Positions 1 through 9,694 are shown, counted from the stretch's first letter. The stretch: 64,000 nucleotides of DNA from Collinsella aerofaciens (GCF_028209395.1 NZ_JAQLDQ010000002.1:118096-182095); one strand, 5' to 3'. Notes: generated by a model from the sequence alone, not told the origin. Program-made: numbers and translations.

Positions 1-57
1 TTTCAACAGCCCTGCTCAACTGACCAAAATCTTGCCAAAAGCTTGACGGATACTGTT

Positions 58-91
58 GAAAAAAGCGCCCCTCGGCTTGCCGAGAGGCGCT
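58..91 (-). terminator. intrinsic terminator of asnS
   Basis: A hairpin with AGCGCC and CTCGG arms closes on a four-base loop. Read on the minus strand it is followed by a run of six T. It lies about 40 bases past the asnS stop codon, as expected for a Rho-independent terminator. Confidence 0.8.
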
Positions 92-131
92 GGCGTGATG
101 CGCTGGAACGCGTTCGGTGGCGCTGTGGCGA

Positions 132-1535
132 TTAGAAGTCGGCGTTGCCCACGGTGCGCGGGTGCGGCAGGACGTCGCGGATGTTGCCCACGCCGGTCAG
201 ATACATGACCAAGCGCTCGAAGCCCAAGCCGTAGCCGGCGTGCTTGCAGGAACCGTAGCGGCGCAGGTCAAGGTAGTACTTGTACTGCTCGGGATTCATG
301 CCCAGGTCCTTGATGCGGGCCTCGAGCAGATCCAGGCGCTCCTCGCGCTGGGAGCCGCCGATAATCTCGCCGATACCGGGAACCAGGCAGTCGGCGGCGG
401 CGACGGTCTTGCCGTCCTCGTTCATGCGCATGTAGAACGCCTTGATCTCGGCCGGGTAGTCGGTTACGAAGGTCGGTCGCTTAAAGTGCTCCTCGGTCAG
501 GAAACGCTCGTGCTCGGTCTGCAGGTCGATGCCCCAGCTGACGGGGTAATCAAACTGGTGGCCAGCAGCGACTGCCTGCTCCAGGATTTCGACAGCCTCG
601 GTGTAGGTAACGCGGGCAAAGTCGGAGTTTGCCACATGGTCCAGGCGCTCGATCAGGCCCTTGTCCACAAACTTGTTGAGCATATTGAGCTCGTCGGGGC
701 AGGTAGCCATAACGTCCTTAAGGACGTACTTGAGCATGGCCTCGGCGTTATCCATGTAGTCGTTCAGGTCGGCAAAGGCCATCTCGGGCTCGATCATCCA
801 AAACTCGGCGGCGTGGCGCGTGGTGTTGGAGTTTTCGGCGCGGAAGGTGGGGCCAAAGGTGTACACGTCGCCAAAGGCCATGGCAAAGTTCTCGGCATTG
901 AGCTGGCCGGACACGGTAAGGCTCGCGTGCTTGCCAAAGAAGTCCTGGCTCCAGTCGACCTCGCCGGACTCGGTGAGGGGCGGATTTTTGGGGTCGAGCG
1001 TGGTCACGCGGAACATCTCGCCGGCGCCCTCGCAGTCACTCGTGGTGATGATGGGGGTGTTGACGTAGACAAAGCCCTGCTCCTGGAAGAAGCGGTGGAT
1101 GGCGGCAGCCGCGACAGAACGGATGCGGAACACGGCGCGGAACAGGTTGGTGCGCGGGCGCAGGTGCTGCTGGGTGCGCAGGAACTCGACGGTTGCGCGC
1201 TTCTTCTGCAGCGGGTAATCCGGGGCGCTGACGCCCTCGACCTCGATGGAGGTGGCAGAAAGCTCGAAGGGCTGGGGCGCATCGGGGGTCAGCTTGACGG
1301 TGCCGGTGCAAATGAGTGCGGCCGAGACGTTTTGATGGGCGATCTCGTCGTAGTTGTCGAGTGCCTCGCGGTTCATGACGACCTGCAGGTCGCGGAAGCA
1401 GCTGCCGTCGTTGAGCGTAACAAAGCCAAAGTTCTTCATGTCGCGGATGGACTTGACCCAGCCGGCGACGGTGACGGTCTGGCCGCCAAGCGACTCGGCA
1501 TCGGCGTAAAGCTGCGCGATTTTGGTGCGGTTCAC
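132..1535 (-). CDS. asnS: asparaginyl-tRNA synthetase
   Basis: Charges tRNA-Asn with asparagine in the cytoplasm. The 467-residue product is close to the 466 residues of the E. coli enzyme. An N-terminal OB-fold (about residues 15-110, containing [16 protein letters not shown]) is followed by a class II catalytic domain. Motif 2 is seen as [11 protein letters not shown] and motif 3 as [15 protein letters not shown] at the C terminus. I chose the GTG at 1535 because GGGAGG lies five bases upstream and translation then begins with [12 protein letters not shown]; a longer open frame upstream has no ribosome site. It is transcribed alone on the minus strand. Its presence suggests direct charging of tRNA-Asn rather than sole reliance on the amidotransferase route. 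Confidence 0.95.
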   Translation of the reverse strand: MNRTKIAQLYADAESLGGQTVTVAGWVKSIRDMKNFGFVTLNDGSCFRDLQVVMNREALDNYDEIAHQNVSAALICTGTVKLTPDAPQPFELSATSIEVEGVSAPDYPLQKKRATVEFLRTQQHLRPRTNLFRAVFRIRSVAAAAIHRFFQEQGFVYVNTPIITTSDCEGAGEMFRVTTLDPKNPPLTESGEVDWSQDFFGKHASLTVSGQLNAENFAMAFGDVYTFGPTFRAENSNTTRHAAEFWMIEPEMAFADLNDYMDNAEAMLKYVLKDVMATCPDELNMLNKFVDKGLIERLDHVANSDFARVTYTEAVEILEQAVAAGHQFDYPVSWGIDLQTEHERFLTEEHFKRPTFVTDYPAEIKAFYMRMNEDGKTVAAADCLVPGIGEIIGGSQREERLDLLEARIKDLGMNPEQYKYYLDLRRYGSCKHAGYGLGFERLVMYLTGVGNIRDVLPHPRTVGNADF

Positions 1536-1645
1536 GTATCCTCCCATAACGGTTGAATGATAGTTATCCATACAGTTCGATATTCTAGCAGCTCGGCTCA
1601 TTTGGGCTATACAGATAAGGCATTGGCGGGATGGTTTTTCAAACG

Positions 1646-1680
1646 AAAAGCGCCCACGGCAAATGCTCGTGGGCGCTTTT
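1646..1680 (-). terminator. terminator downstream of PTS IIA gene
   Basis: An almost perfect inverted repeat, AAAAGCGCCCACG with CGTGGGCGCTTTT, closes on a short loop. The A and T tracts at both ends let it work in either direction. It separates the crr-like gene from the asnS promoter region. Confidence 0.75.
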
Positions 1681-1715
1681 CGTGTTGCCTTTTGGCTGTG
1701 TGGCGCGGGGCCTGG

Positions 1716-2279
1716 CTACTTGGTCTTGGCTACCAGCAGCGGGTCGCCCAGCTTGACGAGCGGGTTGCCGCCGATAAGCGTTCCGGACTCGCCGACATGG
1801 TCGATGCTCTTAAGACGATCGAGCTCGGAGATGATGACGGTCACGATGTCCTCGTGGCCGGCGGCCTTGATGGCCTCGCGATCGAAGCTGATGAGCGGCT
1901 GGCCGGCCTTGACCGTGTCACCCATCTCGACAAAGCGGGCAAAACCCTTGCCGTTCATTTCCACGGTGCCCAGGCCAACATGGATGAACACGCGAAGACC
2001 GTCCTCGGTGATCATGCCGATGGAGTGGTTGGTGACGGTGGTGGCGCCGATACGGCCGTTAGCGGGGGCGTAAATGGTGCCGGTAATGGGCTCGATGCCG
2101 TAGCCCTGGCCGAGCATGCCCGAGGCGATGGTCTCGTCGGGAACCTCACTCAGATTGACGAGCACGCCGTTGACGGGAGCGTAGATGACGCCTTCGCGGG
2201 TGGCGAAGCTTGCTGCGGGCGGAACGGACGCCTCGCCCGACGAAGTGAACGTGGACTTGAGCGAATCGAGCAGACCCAT
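1716..2279 (-). CDS. crr: PTS glucose-type EIIA (Crr-like)
   Basis: A soluble phosphocarrier that accepts phosphate from HPr and passes it to a sugar-specific EIIB. The 187-residue protein is a free-standing EIIA-Glc domain. The phosphorylated histidine lies in FIHVGLGTVEMNGKGF and the second active-site histidine in NHSIG, both hallmarks of the family. The ATG at 2279 has GGAGG seven bases upstream, so upstream in-frame codons were discarded. No EI, HPr or IIBC gene is adjacent, so it may serve several permeases, possibly including the orphan IIC at 38409. Whether it also regulates other uptake systems, as Crr does in enterics, cannot be told. Confidence 0.88.
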   Translation of the reverse strand: MGLLDSLKSTFTSSGEASVPPAASFATREGVIYAPVNGVLVNLSEVPDETIASGMLGQGYGIEPITGTIYAPANGRIGATTVTNHSIGMITEDGLRVFIHVGLGTVEMNGKGFARFVEMGDTVKAGQPLISFDREAIKAAGHEDIVTVIISELDRLKSIDHVGESGTLIGGNPLVKLGDPLLVAKTK

Positions 2280-2525
2280 AGATGCCTCCAACGTATCAGG
2301 CGTGCATGTTGCACGCGTGTGGTTTGCCGGAAACGTTTCGTACGTGTTTCCCAGCATGGTCAGCGCTCCTATTTTACGCTGCTTAACGATGCCTCTGAAC
2401 AGCGATTTTGTGATATATCAGTTGAAGGCCAACTTATTGCGGGGGTGTTTCTGCGCCGCGGGCTCAAGTGGGGTACGCTAAGGTGCGAAAAACGAGTGCG
2501 CACGAATCGCACGGAGGGAGCACCT

Positions 2526-3425
2526 ATGATTATTGAGAACCATGCGCTGTGGGGCGAGGAGCCGACCGAGGATTATCCAGCGACGTTTACGTATCTGGGT
2601 GCCGAGCCGCTGCCCGACAAGCCCAATGGCCGCCGCCCCGCGGTAATCATCTGCGGCGGAGGCGGGTTTACGCATATCGCTCCGCACGAGCAGGACCCGG
2701 TGGCGTTTGCGTTTTTGGACCGCGGCTACCAGGCCTTTGTGCTCAACTATGTGACGAGCGCCACGGGCGACGTGAGCTTTCCGCACCCGCAGGCGGACCT
2801 CGCCAAGATGGTCGCTACCGTGCGCGCCAACGCCGACGAGTGGCATGTCGATCCCAAGCGCGTGTGCATCGTGGGTTTCTCGGCGGGCGGCATGATCTGC
2901 GCCTCGTTGGCAACGCAGTGGAAGACCGGACCTTTCGCGGGCCTTGCCGGGGCTCGTCCGGAGGATATTCGTCCCGACGCCGTGGTGCTGGGCTATCCGT
3001 TGCTCGACCTTGCCTATGTGCGCGATATGCAGACGCGTGACCCGCGCATCGACCTGCGCGTGCCCAAGACGGGTGGCAAGACAGGGCGCGATTTGCTCAA
3101 CGACTATCTGTCGATGGTGACGGGCGGCGAGGCGACCGATGAGCACCTGGCCGACATTTGCCCTACCACGCACGTTTCGCGCCAGATGCCCCCGACCTTT
3201 GTGTGGGGCGTTTCGGACGACAAGACGGCGCCGGTCGCGCAGGTCTACCCGTTTGCGCAGCGCATGGCCGAGGAGGGTGTTGCATGCGAGATGCACGTCT
3301 TTGACCAGGGTGGCCACGGCCTTTCGCTCGGCAACGCCAATACCGCGGTCGACAACGAGGACAAGCAGGTTTCCGTCCGCCCCTGGATCCGCCTGGCCTT
3401 CCGCTTCCTGGAACGCCATATGTAA
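2526..3425 (+). CDS. alpha/beta hydrolase, carboxylesterase/xylanase-esterase-like
   Basis: A 299-residue cytoplasmic alpha/beta hydrolase without signal peptide. The oxyanion region is GGGGFTHI, the nucleophile elbow is GFSAGG (Ser about residue 118), the acid is probably the Asp in VSDDKTAP, and the catalytic His is in GGHGLSLG. This arrangement is typical of the BD-FAE / acetyl-esterase group that deacetylates plant polysaccharides or short esters. The substrate is not defined by sequence. The start at 2526 follows GGAGGGAG at a good distance. It is transcribed apart from the minus-strand genes to its left, with about 245 bases between that hold both promoters. Confidence 0.8.
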   Translation: MIIENHALWGEEPTEDYPATFTYLGAEPLPDKPNGRRPAVIICGGGGFTHIAPHEQDPVAFAFLDRGYQAFVLNYVTSATGDVSFPHPQADLAKMVATVRANADEWHVDPKRVCIVGFSAGGMICASLATQWKTGPFAGLAGARPEDIRPDAVVLGYPLLDLAYVRDMQTRDPRIDLRVPKTGGKTGRDLLNDYLSMVTGGEATDEHLADICPTTHVSRQMPPTFVWGVSDDKTAPVAQVYPFAQRMAEEGVACEMHVFDQGGHGLSLGNANTAVDNEDKQVSVRPWIRLAFRFLERHM

Positions 3426-3472
3426 AAGTAGACTACTTGCCCGTTTCAAAAAGTCTGCTTAGAGGAGGAGCC

Positions 3473-3793
3473 ATGCTTGAGGGTACGTATGTGGTTTTGG
3501 CCCAGACGCCGGTGGGGAGCAAGCGCGGCGAGGTGACGTTTTCACATGGGGTGAACGGCGCGCTCAGGGCAGTACTAAACGTCAGGGGTCTCAATATCGC
3601 TCTCTCGGGTGCCCGCGCTGAGTGCGATTTCTTTGAGCTCTCGGGTACTATCTCCCACGTCTTGATGGGCAAGGCGCCCTTTACATGCACGGGGTCGGTT
3701 GAGGGTGATCGACTCACTGCTACCGCGCGGTCGGGTTCCATTTCGATCTCGCTGAGCGGTATGCGCAAAGAGCTTTCGGGGCGCACCGCATAA
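3473..3793 (+). CDS. small conserved-looking hypothetical protein
   Basis: A 106-residue protein with no recognised domain, signal peptide or membrane segment. The sequence alternates short hydrophobic stretches and glycines (EGTYVVLAQTPVG, TARSGSISISLSG), which suggests a small all-beta fold. The start at 3473 has AGAGGAGG five bases upstream, a very strong ribosome site. Codon usage matches its neighbours, so I take it as real. It lies 47 bases after the hydrolase and may be co-transcribed with it. No function is proposed. Confidence 0.65.
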   Translation: MLEGTYVVLAQTPVGSKRGEVTFSHGVNGALRAVLNVRGLNIALSGARAECDFFELSGTISHVLMGKAPFTCTGSVEGDRLTATARSGSISISLSGMRKELSGRTA

Positions 3794-3866
3794 AGTTTGC
3801 GCAGGTAAACATCGGTATTTGACTTTATATAATAGTTCAGAGCGCTATCATTTGTCGTTACGAGTT

Positions 3867-3891
3867 GGTTAGCCCCGGTAAACGGTTAACC
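3867..3891 (+). promoter_or_regulatory. possible operator upstream of feoAB
   Basis: Two near-identical palindromic octamers, GGTTAGCC at 3867 and GGTTAACC at 3884, lie 17 bases apart just before the feoAB start. A TATAAT lies upstream near 3826. The spacing of about 1.6 helical turns and the position suggest an iron-responsive operator. It is only a loose match to the DtxR/IdeR palindrome, so the protein that binds is unknown. Confidence 0.35.
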
Positions 3892-3914
3892 GCGTCTAAC
3901 GAAAGGATGAGCGC

Positions 3915-6275
3915 GTGAAGCTCGATACACTCGAGATTGGAAAGGACGCCGTTGTCGCATCGGTGGCATCGGACGATCAGGCACTCCGACAGCATATTTT
4001 GGACATGGGCCTAACTCCGGGCACCGAAGTTACCATGATGAAGTATGCCCCCATGGGTGATCCGCTCGAGATTCGCCTGCGCGGCTACGAGTTGACGCTG
4101 CGCAAGGACGATGCCGCACGCATTGAGCTCGTGGATGTGCACGACACCGATACCGGCCCGCGCGTTAACGCCGCAATCGGCACGACGGATCACCCGGCCC
4201 TGGGCGAAGGGACGTATTCGCCTCGTGCTGCCAAGACGGCCGTGCCCGAGGGCGCACCGCTGCATTTTGCCCTCGCCGGCAACCAAAACTGCGGTAAGAC
4301 CACGCTGTTCAACCAGCTTACGGGCTCCAACCAACATGTCGGTAACTTTCCCGGCGTGACGGTCGACCGCAAGGACGGCACCATCCGTAACCATCCCGAG
4401 GCAAGCGTTACCGACCTGCCCGGCATCTATTCGCTGTCTCCGTACACGGGCGAAGAGATCGTCAGTCGCCAATTTATCCTGGACGAAAACCCCGACGCCA
4501 TCATCGACATCATCGACGCTACTAATATCGAACGCAACCTGTACCTGACGCTGCAGCTTATGGAGCTCGACCGCCCCATGGTCATCGCGCTCAACATGAT
4601 GGACGAGGTGACGGCCAACGGCGGCGCCGTGGACGTCAACCTGCTCGAGAGCCTGTTGGGCGTGCCTGTTGTCCCCATTAGCGCTGCCCGCAACGAGGGT
4701 ATCGGCGAGCTGGTGGATCATGCCTTGCACGTGGCACGGTTCCGCGAGCGCCCCGGTCGCCTGGACTTCTGTGCGCCCGATGGCTCGGACGGCGGTGCAC
4801 TGCATCGCTGCATCCACGGTATTGCCAACCTGATCGAGGACCATGCCGTGACGGCGCACATTCCGGTGCGTTTTGCGGCGACCAAGCTGGTTGAAGGCGA
4901 CGAGCTGGTGACCGAGGCGCTTCATCTGGACCGTAACGAACTTGACGCCATCGAGCACATCATTACCCAGATGGAGGGTGAGGCCGGTACCGACCGTCTA
5001 TCTGCACTGGCTGACATGCGCTTCGGCTTTATCGGCGACGTGTGTGGGCGCTGCGTCGTCAAGCCGCACGAGAGCCGCGAGCACGTGCGTTCCGTCAAGA
5101 TCGACCGCATCCTGACGGGTCGCTACACGGCCATTCCAGCGTTCCTGGTGATCATGGGTCTCGTCTTTTGGCTGACGTTTGGCGTGATCGGCGCGGCGTT
5201 GCAGGGACTTATGGAGGACGGCATCGCTGCCATCATCGCCTCGGCCGATGCGGGCCTCAAGGCGTTCGGCACCAACGACGTGGTGCGCTCGCTGGCTGTC
5301 GACGGCGTGCTTACGGGCGTGGGCAGCGTGCTGACCTTCCTGCCGATTATCGTCGTGCTCTTTTTGTTCCTCTCCATTCTGGAAGACTCCGGCTACATGG
5401 CGCGTGTGGCCTTTGTCATGGATAAAGTGCTGCGTCGCTTTGGCCTGTCGGGCCGCAGCTTCGTGCCTATGCTCGTCGGTTTTGGCTGCACCGTGCCGGC
5501 TATCATGTCGACCCGTACGCTCCCATCCGAGCACGACCGCAAGATGACGGTCATGCTCACGCCGTTCATGAGCTGTTCGGCCAAGTTGCCGGTCTACGGT
5601 CTGCTGTGCGGGGCATTCTTCCCGCAGGCGACAGTTCCCGCCATGGTCTCGCTCTATCTGATTGGTATCGTGGTCGGCTGCATTGCCGCCCTGGTGCTCA
5701 ACCGCACGGCATTTAAGGGCGACCCGGTGCCGTTTATCATGGAGCTTCCCAATTACCGCCTGCCGAGCGTCAAGACGACGGTGATGCTGGCATGGGATAA
5801 GGCCAAGGACTTTATTACCAAGGCCTTTACCATTATCTTTGCCGCCACCGTGGTCATCTGGTTCCTCCAGACGTTCGATATCCGCTTTAATGTGGTCGCC
5901 GATCAGTCGCAGAGTCTGCTTGCCGGTCTGGGTAGCATCATCGCGCCGGTGTTGGCCCCACTCGGTTTTGGCGACTGGCGTGCGTCGACGGCGCTCGTCA
6001 CCGGACTCATTGCCAAGGAGAGCGTCATCTCGACGCTCACGGTGCTTTTGGGCGCAACGTCGCCCGCGGCGCTGTCGACCATGTTTTCGCCGTTTACCGC
6101 CTACGTGTTCCTGGTCTTTACGCTGCTGTACCCGCCCTGCGTAGCGGCAATCGGCGCCGTCAAGAGCGAGTTGGGCGCGCGCTATGCCGTGGCCGTGTTC
6201 GCGTTTCAGGTGACGGTCGCCTGGATCGTGGCGTTTGTCGTGCATTCGGCGGGCATATTGCTGGGGCTGGCTTAG
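3915..6275 (+). CDS. feoB: ferrous iron transporter, FeoA-FeoB fusion
   Basis: Imports Fe(II) across the cytoplasmic membrane. Residues 1-75 form an SH3-like FeoA domain (LDTLEIGKDAVVASV...), which in many bacteria is a separate protein. The FeoB G domain follows, with GNQNCGKTTLF (G1), a switch region ending in GVTVD, DLPGIYSL (G3) and NMMD (G4). The C-terminal half carries two gate repeats with many membrane helices and the conserved Cys segments GFGCTVPA and MSCSAKLPVY. Total length is 786. It starts at GTG 3915 after GAAAGGATG. It is monocistronic, ended by a hairpin at 6317. The fusion fixes a 1:1 ratio of FeoA and FeoB. Confidence 0.95.
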   Translation: MKLDTLEIGKDAVVASVASDDQALRQHILDMGLTPGTEVTMMKYAPMGDPLEIRLRGYELTLRKDDAARIELVDVHDTDTGPRVNAAIGTTDHPALGEGTYSPRAAKTAVPEGAPLHFALAGNQNCGKTTLFNQLTGSNQHVGNFPGVTVDRKDGTIRNHPEASVTDLPGIYSLSPYTGEEIVSRQFILDENPDAIIDIIDATNIERNLYLTLQLMELDRPMVIALNMMDEVTANGGAVDVNLLESLLGVPVVPISAARNEGIGELVDHALHVARFRERPGRLDFCAPDGSDGGALHRCIHGIANLIEDHAVTAHIPVRFAATKLVEGDELVTEALHLDRNELDAIEHIITQMEGEAGTDRLSALADMRFGFIGDVCGRCVVKPHESREHVRSVKIDRILTGRYTAIPAFLVIMGLVFWLTFGVIGAALQGLMEDGIAAIIASADAGLKAFGTNDVVRSLAVDGVLTGVGSVLTFLPIIVVLFLFLSILEDSGYMARVAFVMDKVLRRFGLSGRSFVPMLVGFGCTVPAIMSTRTLPSEHDRKMTVMLTPFMSCSAKLPVYGLLCGAFFPQATVPAMVSLYLIGIVVGCIAALVLNRTAFKGDPVPFIMELPNYRLPSVKTTVMLAWDKAKDFITKAFTIIFAATVVIWFLQTFDIRFNVVADQSQSLLAGLGSIIAPVLAPLGFGDWRASTALVTGLIAKESVISTLTVLLGATSPAALSTMFSPFTAYVFLVFTLLYPPCVAAIGAVKSELGARYAVAVFAFQVTVAWIVAFVVHSAGILLGLA

Positions 6276-6316
6276 TTATTTATTGATGGCGCAACCTCTG
6301 TGTATTGAGTTGATTA

Positions 6317-6351
6317 CGGCCCCGCATCTGTTGCTGACGGATGCGGGGCCG
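6317..6351 (+). terminator. terminator downstream of feoAB
   Basis: A perfect 12-bp stem, CGGCCCCGCATC pairing with GATGCGGGGCCG, has an 11-base loop. The T-run after it is weak, but position and stability fit a terminator between feoAB and the MFS gene. Confidence 0.65.
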
Positions 6352-6399
6352 TTGCTATATAATCGCCCATCGCTCAAGACAATCGGAGGGGGTTCCTAC

Positions 6400-7596
6400 A
6401 TGACTCAGGCAAGACAAGATGGCATCTCGCTCAAGCAGTGGCTCCCGCTTATCGGGCTTGCCTGCTGTTCGTTCGTGTTCAACACATCAGAGTTCATGCC
6501 CATTGGCCTTCTGACTGATATTGCCGCATCGTTCTCGCTCACCGAGGCCCAGGCAGGCATCATGATTTCGGTCTACGCCTGGGGTGTCATGCTGCTGTCG
6601 CTGCCACTCATGGTGTTTGCCTCGCGCTTTGAGTTCAAGCGGATGCTGCTGGGCGTTTTGGCCGTGTTTTCGCTCGGCCAGTTCTTGTCCGCCTTGGCGC
6701 CCACCTATCCTATTTTGGTTTGCGCGCGTCTGGTGGTCGCCTGCGCGCATGCCGTGTTCTGGTCGGTCGCCTCGATCATGGCTTCGCGCCTGGTCGACAC
6801 CCGCCATGGGGCGCTCGCCATCAGCATAATCGCCACGGGCTCGTCCATCGCGCAGATTTTTGGCCTGCCGATCGGCCGCGCCATCGGGCTGGCCGTGGGC
6901 TGGCGCATGACATTCGCCGTGGTCGGTGCCTTCTCTGCCGCCGCGGTGGTGTACCAAGCCGCGGTGTTTCCGGCTATGCCGGCGGGTGAGCGCTTTACCG
7001 TCAAACAGCTGCCCGTGCTGCTCAAGAACCCGTTCCTGATCGCGCTCTACGCGGTCACGGTCTTTATGGCAACCGGCTATTATGCGGGTTACAGCTATAT
7101 CGAGCCGTTCCTGGCGCAGGTCGCGCACGTCGACGCAAGCGCTATTACCATGACGCTGACGGCGTTCGGCTGCTCTGGTCTGCTCGGAAGCTGGCTGTTC
7201 GGCCGTCTGTTCGATGGGCATCGCTTCCCGTTCTTGGCTATCACGCTCTCCGGCGTGCCGGTGGCTCTGCTGCTCATGGGTCCGGTTGCACCGTCGCTCG
7301 TCGCCGTTCTCGCTGTTTGCGCGCTATGGGGCTGCTGCGCCACGGCCTTTAACGTGGCGTTTCAGGCCGAGCTCATCAAGTACACACCGGCGGATTCGTC
7401 GGCCGTCGCCATGTCGATCTTCTCGGGCCTGTTCAATCTGGGTATCGGCACGGGCACCGCAATCGGTGGCGCCGTGGTTTCGGGTCCCGGTATCGCTTGG
7501 ATTGGCTTCGCGGGCGGGGCGATTACCGTCGTGGGCGTCATCCTCGCCATCACGGTGCTGTTCCCGGCCATACGCCGCGCAAAGCCCGTCGCCTAA
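6400..7596 (+). CDS. MFS exporter, SotB/AraJ-like (DHA1 family)
   Basis: A 398-residue major facilitator protein with about twelve hydrophobic helices. The start of helix 1 (FNTSEFMPIGLLTDIA) and the late segment AFNVAFQAELIKYTP followed by SSAVAMSIFSGLFNLGIG resemble E. coli SotB (YdeA), an arabinose/IPTG efflux protein. I therefore infer efflux of sugars or small drugs by proton antiport; substrate unknown. The start at ATG 6400 has CGGAGGGGG upstream. It is probably monocistronic between the feoAB terminator and the long hairpin at 7615. Confidence 0.8.
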   Translation: MTQARQDGISLKQWLPLIGLACCSFVFNTSEFMPIGLLTDIAASFSLTEAQAGIMISVYAWGVMLLSLPLMVFASRFEFKRMLLGVLAVFSLGQFLSALAPTYPILVCARLVVACAHAVFWSVASIMASRLVDTRHGALAISIIATGSSIAQIFGLPIGRAIGLAVGWRMTFAVVGAFSAAAVVYQAAVFPAMPAGERFTVKQLPVLLKNPFLIALYAVTVFMATGYYAGYSYIEPFLAQVAHVDASAITMTLTAFGCSGLLGSWLFGRLFDGHRFPFLAITLSGVPVALLLMGPVAPSLVAVLAVCALWGCCATAFNVAFQAELIKYTPADSSAVAMSIFSGLFNLGIGTGTAIGGAVVSGPGIAWIGFAGGAITVVGVILAITVLFPAIRRAKPVA

Positions 7597-7614
7597 TCAC
7601 GTCCCCTCATCAGC

Positions 7615-7675
7615 TGCGGTGGAATAGCTCCTGTTTAAGGCCTCTGAAGGCCCAAGCAGGAATTATTTCACCGCA
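7615..7675 (+). terminator. long imperfect hairpin after the MFS gene
   Basis: A nested inverted repeat of about 61 bases: TGCGGTG pairs with CACCGCA at the outside, TCCTG with CAGGA in the middle and GGCC with GGCC around a six-base loop. It is not followed by a clear T-run. It probably ends transcription of the MFS gene. Confidence 0.5.
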
Positions 7676-7749
7676 ACTTATTTTGGGGGAGGGGATACGC
7701 GGCGGGCATACAATGGATGTCGTTGTGTTGAGCTTACCGGGAGGTTGCT

Positions 7750-9126
7750 ATGTGGGCATACGAGACGACGTTCTATCAGATCTATCCGCTGGGCTTTTGC
7801 GGAGCTCCGCGCGAAAACGCCGCGCCCGTTGCCGAAGATGAGCTCGCCCAGGCTGCCAACGCAGCGCCCAACCCCGATGCGCCCATCATGAAGATCGCCC
7901 AATGGGCCGACTACCTGCAAGAGCTCGGCATCGGTGCTGTGCTCATTAACCCGCCGCTCGAATCCGACGGCCATGGCTACGACACGCGCAGCCTGCGCCA
8001 TATCGACCGTCGCCTGGGTGGGGATGCCGATTTTGCCGCTGTATGCGAGACGCTGCACGCCCATGGCATCCGCGTGGTGCTCGATGCGGTCTTCAACCAT
8101 GTGGGCCGTGGCTTTTGGGCCTTCCGCGATGTGCAGGAGCGCAAGTGGGACTCGCCCTACAAGGATTGGTTCCACATCAGCTTTGACGGCGACTCCTGCT
8201 ATGGCGATGGCTTTTGGTACGAGGGCTGGGAAGGCCATTTTGAGCTCGTGAAGCTCAACCTGCAAAACCCCGCCGTGGTCGATTACCTGCTCGAGTCCGT
8301 GCGCCGTTGGGCCGACGTCTTTGGCGTCGACGGCCTGCGCCTGGACGTTGCCTATATGCTCGACCGCGACTTTATGCGCCGCCTGCACGCCTTTGCCCGT
8401 GAGCTCAAGCCCGACTTTGTGCTGATCGGCGAGACGCTCCACGGCGACTACAACCAGATCGTCAACGACGAGATGCTCGACTCCTGCACCAACTACGAGT
8501 GCTACAAGGGCCTGTACTCCAGCTTTAACTCGGTCAATATGTTCGAGATCGCGCACTCGCTGCACCGCCAGTTTGGCGGTGACCCGTGGTGCATTTATCG
8601 CGGCAAGCATCTGCTGTCGTTTGTCGACAACCACGATGTGCCGCGCCTGGCGAGCATCCTTACCGACAAGTCCTGTCTGCGCCCCGCTTATGGCATGCTC
8701 TTTGGCATGCCGGGCATTCCGTGCGTCTACTATGGCAGCGAGTGGGGGATTCCTGGCGAAAAGGGCGGCCCCGATGGTGACTGGGCGCTGCGACCTGCGC
8801 TCGATGAGCCTGCGCCCAACGAGCTGACGGCCTTCATCAAGCAGCTCGCGCACCTGCGCTCGGCAGACGACGCGGCGGCCCGTGCCCTCAACTATGGTGC
8901 CTATCGCAACGTGGTGATTCAGAACAAGCAGCTGCTGTTCGAGCGCGCCTGCGACGACGCGACGGTGCTCGTGGCGGTCAATGCCGTGAACGAGCCCTAT
9001 ACCTTTGGAGCCGGCGAGCTCAACGGCTCCTTTGCCGACCTACTTGCCGACGATGCGCCCACGGTCGAGCTTACGGGTACCCTCGAGCTTGCACCCTATG
9101 AGGTGCGCTATCTACTGAGGGCCTAG
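7750..9126 (+). CDS. GH13 alpha-amylase family glycoside hydrolase
   Basis: A 458-residue cytoplasmic enzyme of the alpha-amylase superfamily. The four conserved regions are visible: DAVFNH (I), GLRLDVAY with the catalytic Asp (II), GETLHG with the acid/base Glu (III) and FVDNHD with the transition-state Asp (IV). No signal peptide or carbohydrate-binding module is present, so it should act on imported maltodextrins or related alpha-glucosides. The chain ends in a short beta domain (VRYLLRA). ATG 7750 is preceded by GGGAGG. The glycosylase gene begins four bases after it ends, so the two are likely co-transcribed although their functions do not obviously match. Hydrolase versus transferase activity cannot be decided. 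Confidence 0.88.
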   Translation: MWAYETTFYQIYPLGFCGAPRENAAPVAEDELAQAANAAPNPDAPIMKIAQWADYLQELGIGAVLINPPLESDGHGYDTRSLRHIDRRLGGDADFAAVCETLHAHGIRVVLDAVFNHVGRGFWAFRDVQERKWDSPYKDWFHISFDGDSCYGDGFWYEGWEGHFELVKLNLQNPAVVDYLLESVRRWADVFGVDGLRLDVAYMLDRDFMRRLHAFARELKPDFVLIGETLHGDYNQIVNDEMLDSCTNYECYKGLYSSFNSVNMFEIAHSLHRQFGGDPWCIYRGKHLLSFVDNHDVPRLASILTDKSCLRPAYGMLFGMPGIPCVYYGSEWGIPGEKGGPDGDWALRPALDEPAPNELTAFIKQLAHLRSADDAAARALNYGAYRNVVIQNKQLLFERACDDATVLVAVNAVNEPYTFGAGELNGSFADLLADDAPTVELTGTLELAPYEVRYLLRA

Positions 9127-9129
9127 CCC

Positions 9130-9693
9130 ATGCCTGTGTCCGACGAGGGCTATCAACATATTGAGCATGGGTTTGAACCCGTGTTTGACGAGCGCTCGCG
9201 CGTTTTGGTGCTCGGATCGTTTCCCTCGGTGCTTTCGCGCGCCAACGCCTTTTATTACGGCAACCCTCAGAATCGCTTTTGGCGTGTGATGGCCGTGTGC
9301 CTCGGTGCGCCCGTGCCGCCCAACGAGGGAGACTCTTTGTCGAGCGGCGAGCCCGCGACGCTCGACGCCTCGGTTGCTGCCAAGCGATCCATGCTGCTTA
9401 ACGGTGGCGTAGCCCTGTGGGATGTGATCGAGAGCTGCGACATTAAGGGCTCGAGTGACGCTAGCATCAAAAACGTTGTGCCGGCACATATTGAACGCAT
9501 TGTGGATGCCACGCCGATCGAGATCGTTGTCTGCAACGGCGGCACGGCCGGACGGCTCTACAAACGCTATCTACAAGAGCGGACGGGGCTACCCGCCATC
9601 GTGCTGCCGTCGACGAGTCCTGCCAACGCGGCGTGGCGTTTGGAGCGGCTTGTCGAGCGTTGGAGTGAAGCCGTTGACTGGGCAGCTCATTAA
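9130..9693 (+). CDS. DNA-deoxyinosine (hypoxanthine) glycosylase, UDG superfamily family 6
   Basis: A base-excision repair enzyme expected to remove deaminated adenine (hypoxanthine) from DNA. The family-6 signature is clear: motif 1 as VLGSFPS followed by YYGNPQNRFW, and the C-terminal motif as LPSTSPANA. The 187-residue length is normal for the family. The catalytic Asn of this family should lie within the NPQNRFW segment. It starts four bases after the GH13 stop and ends two bases before the convergent gene 9695-10366. Confidence 0.85.
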   Translation: MPVSDEGYQHIEHGFEPVFDERSRVLVLGSFPSVLSRANAFYYGNPQNRFWRVMAVCLGAPVPPNEGDSLSSGEPATLDASVAAKRSMLLNGGVALWDVIESCDIKGSSDASIKNVVPAHIERIVDATPIEIVVCNGGTAGRLYKRYLQERTGLPAIVLPSTSPANAAWRLERLVERWSEAVDWAAH

Positions 9694-9694
9694 T

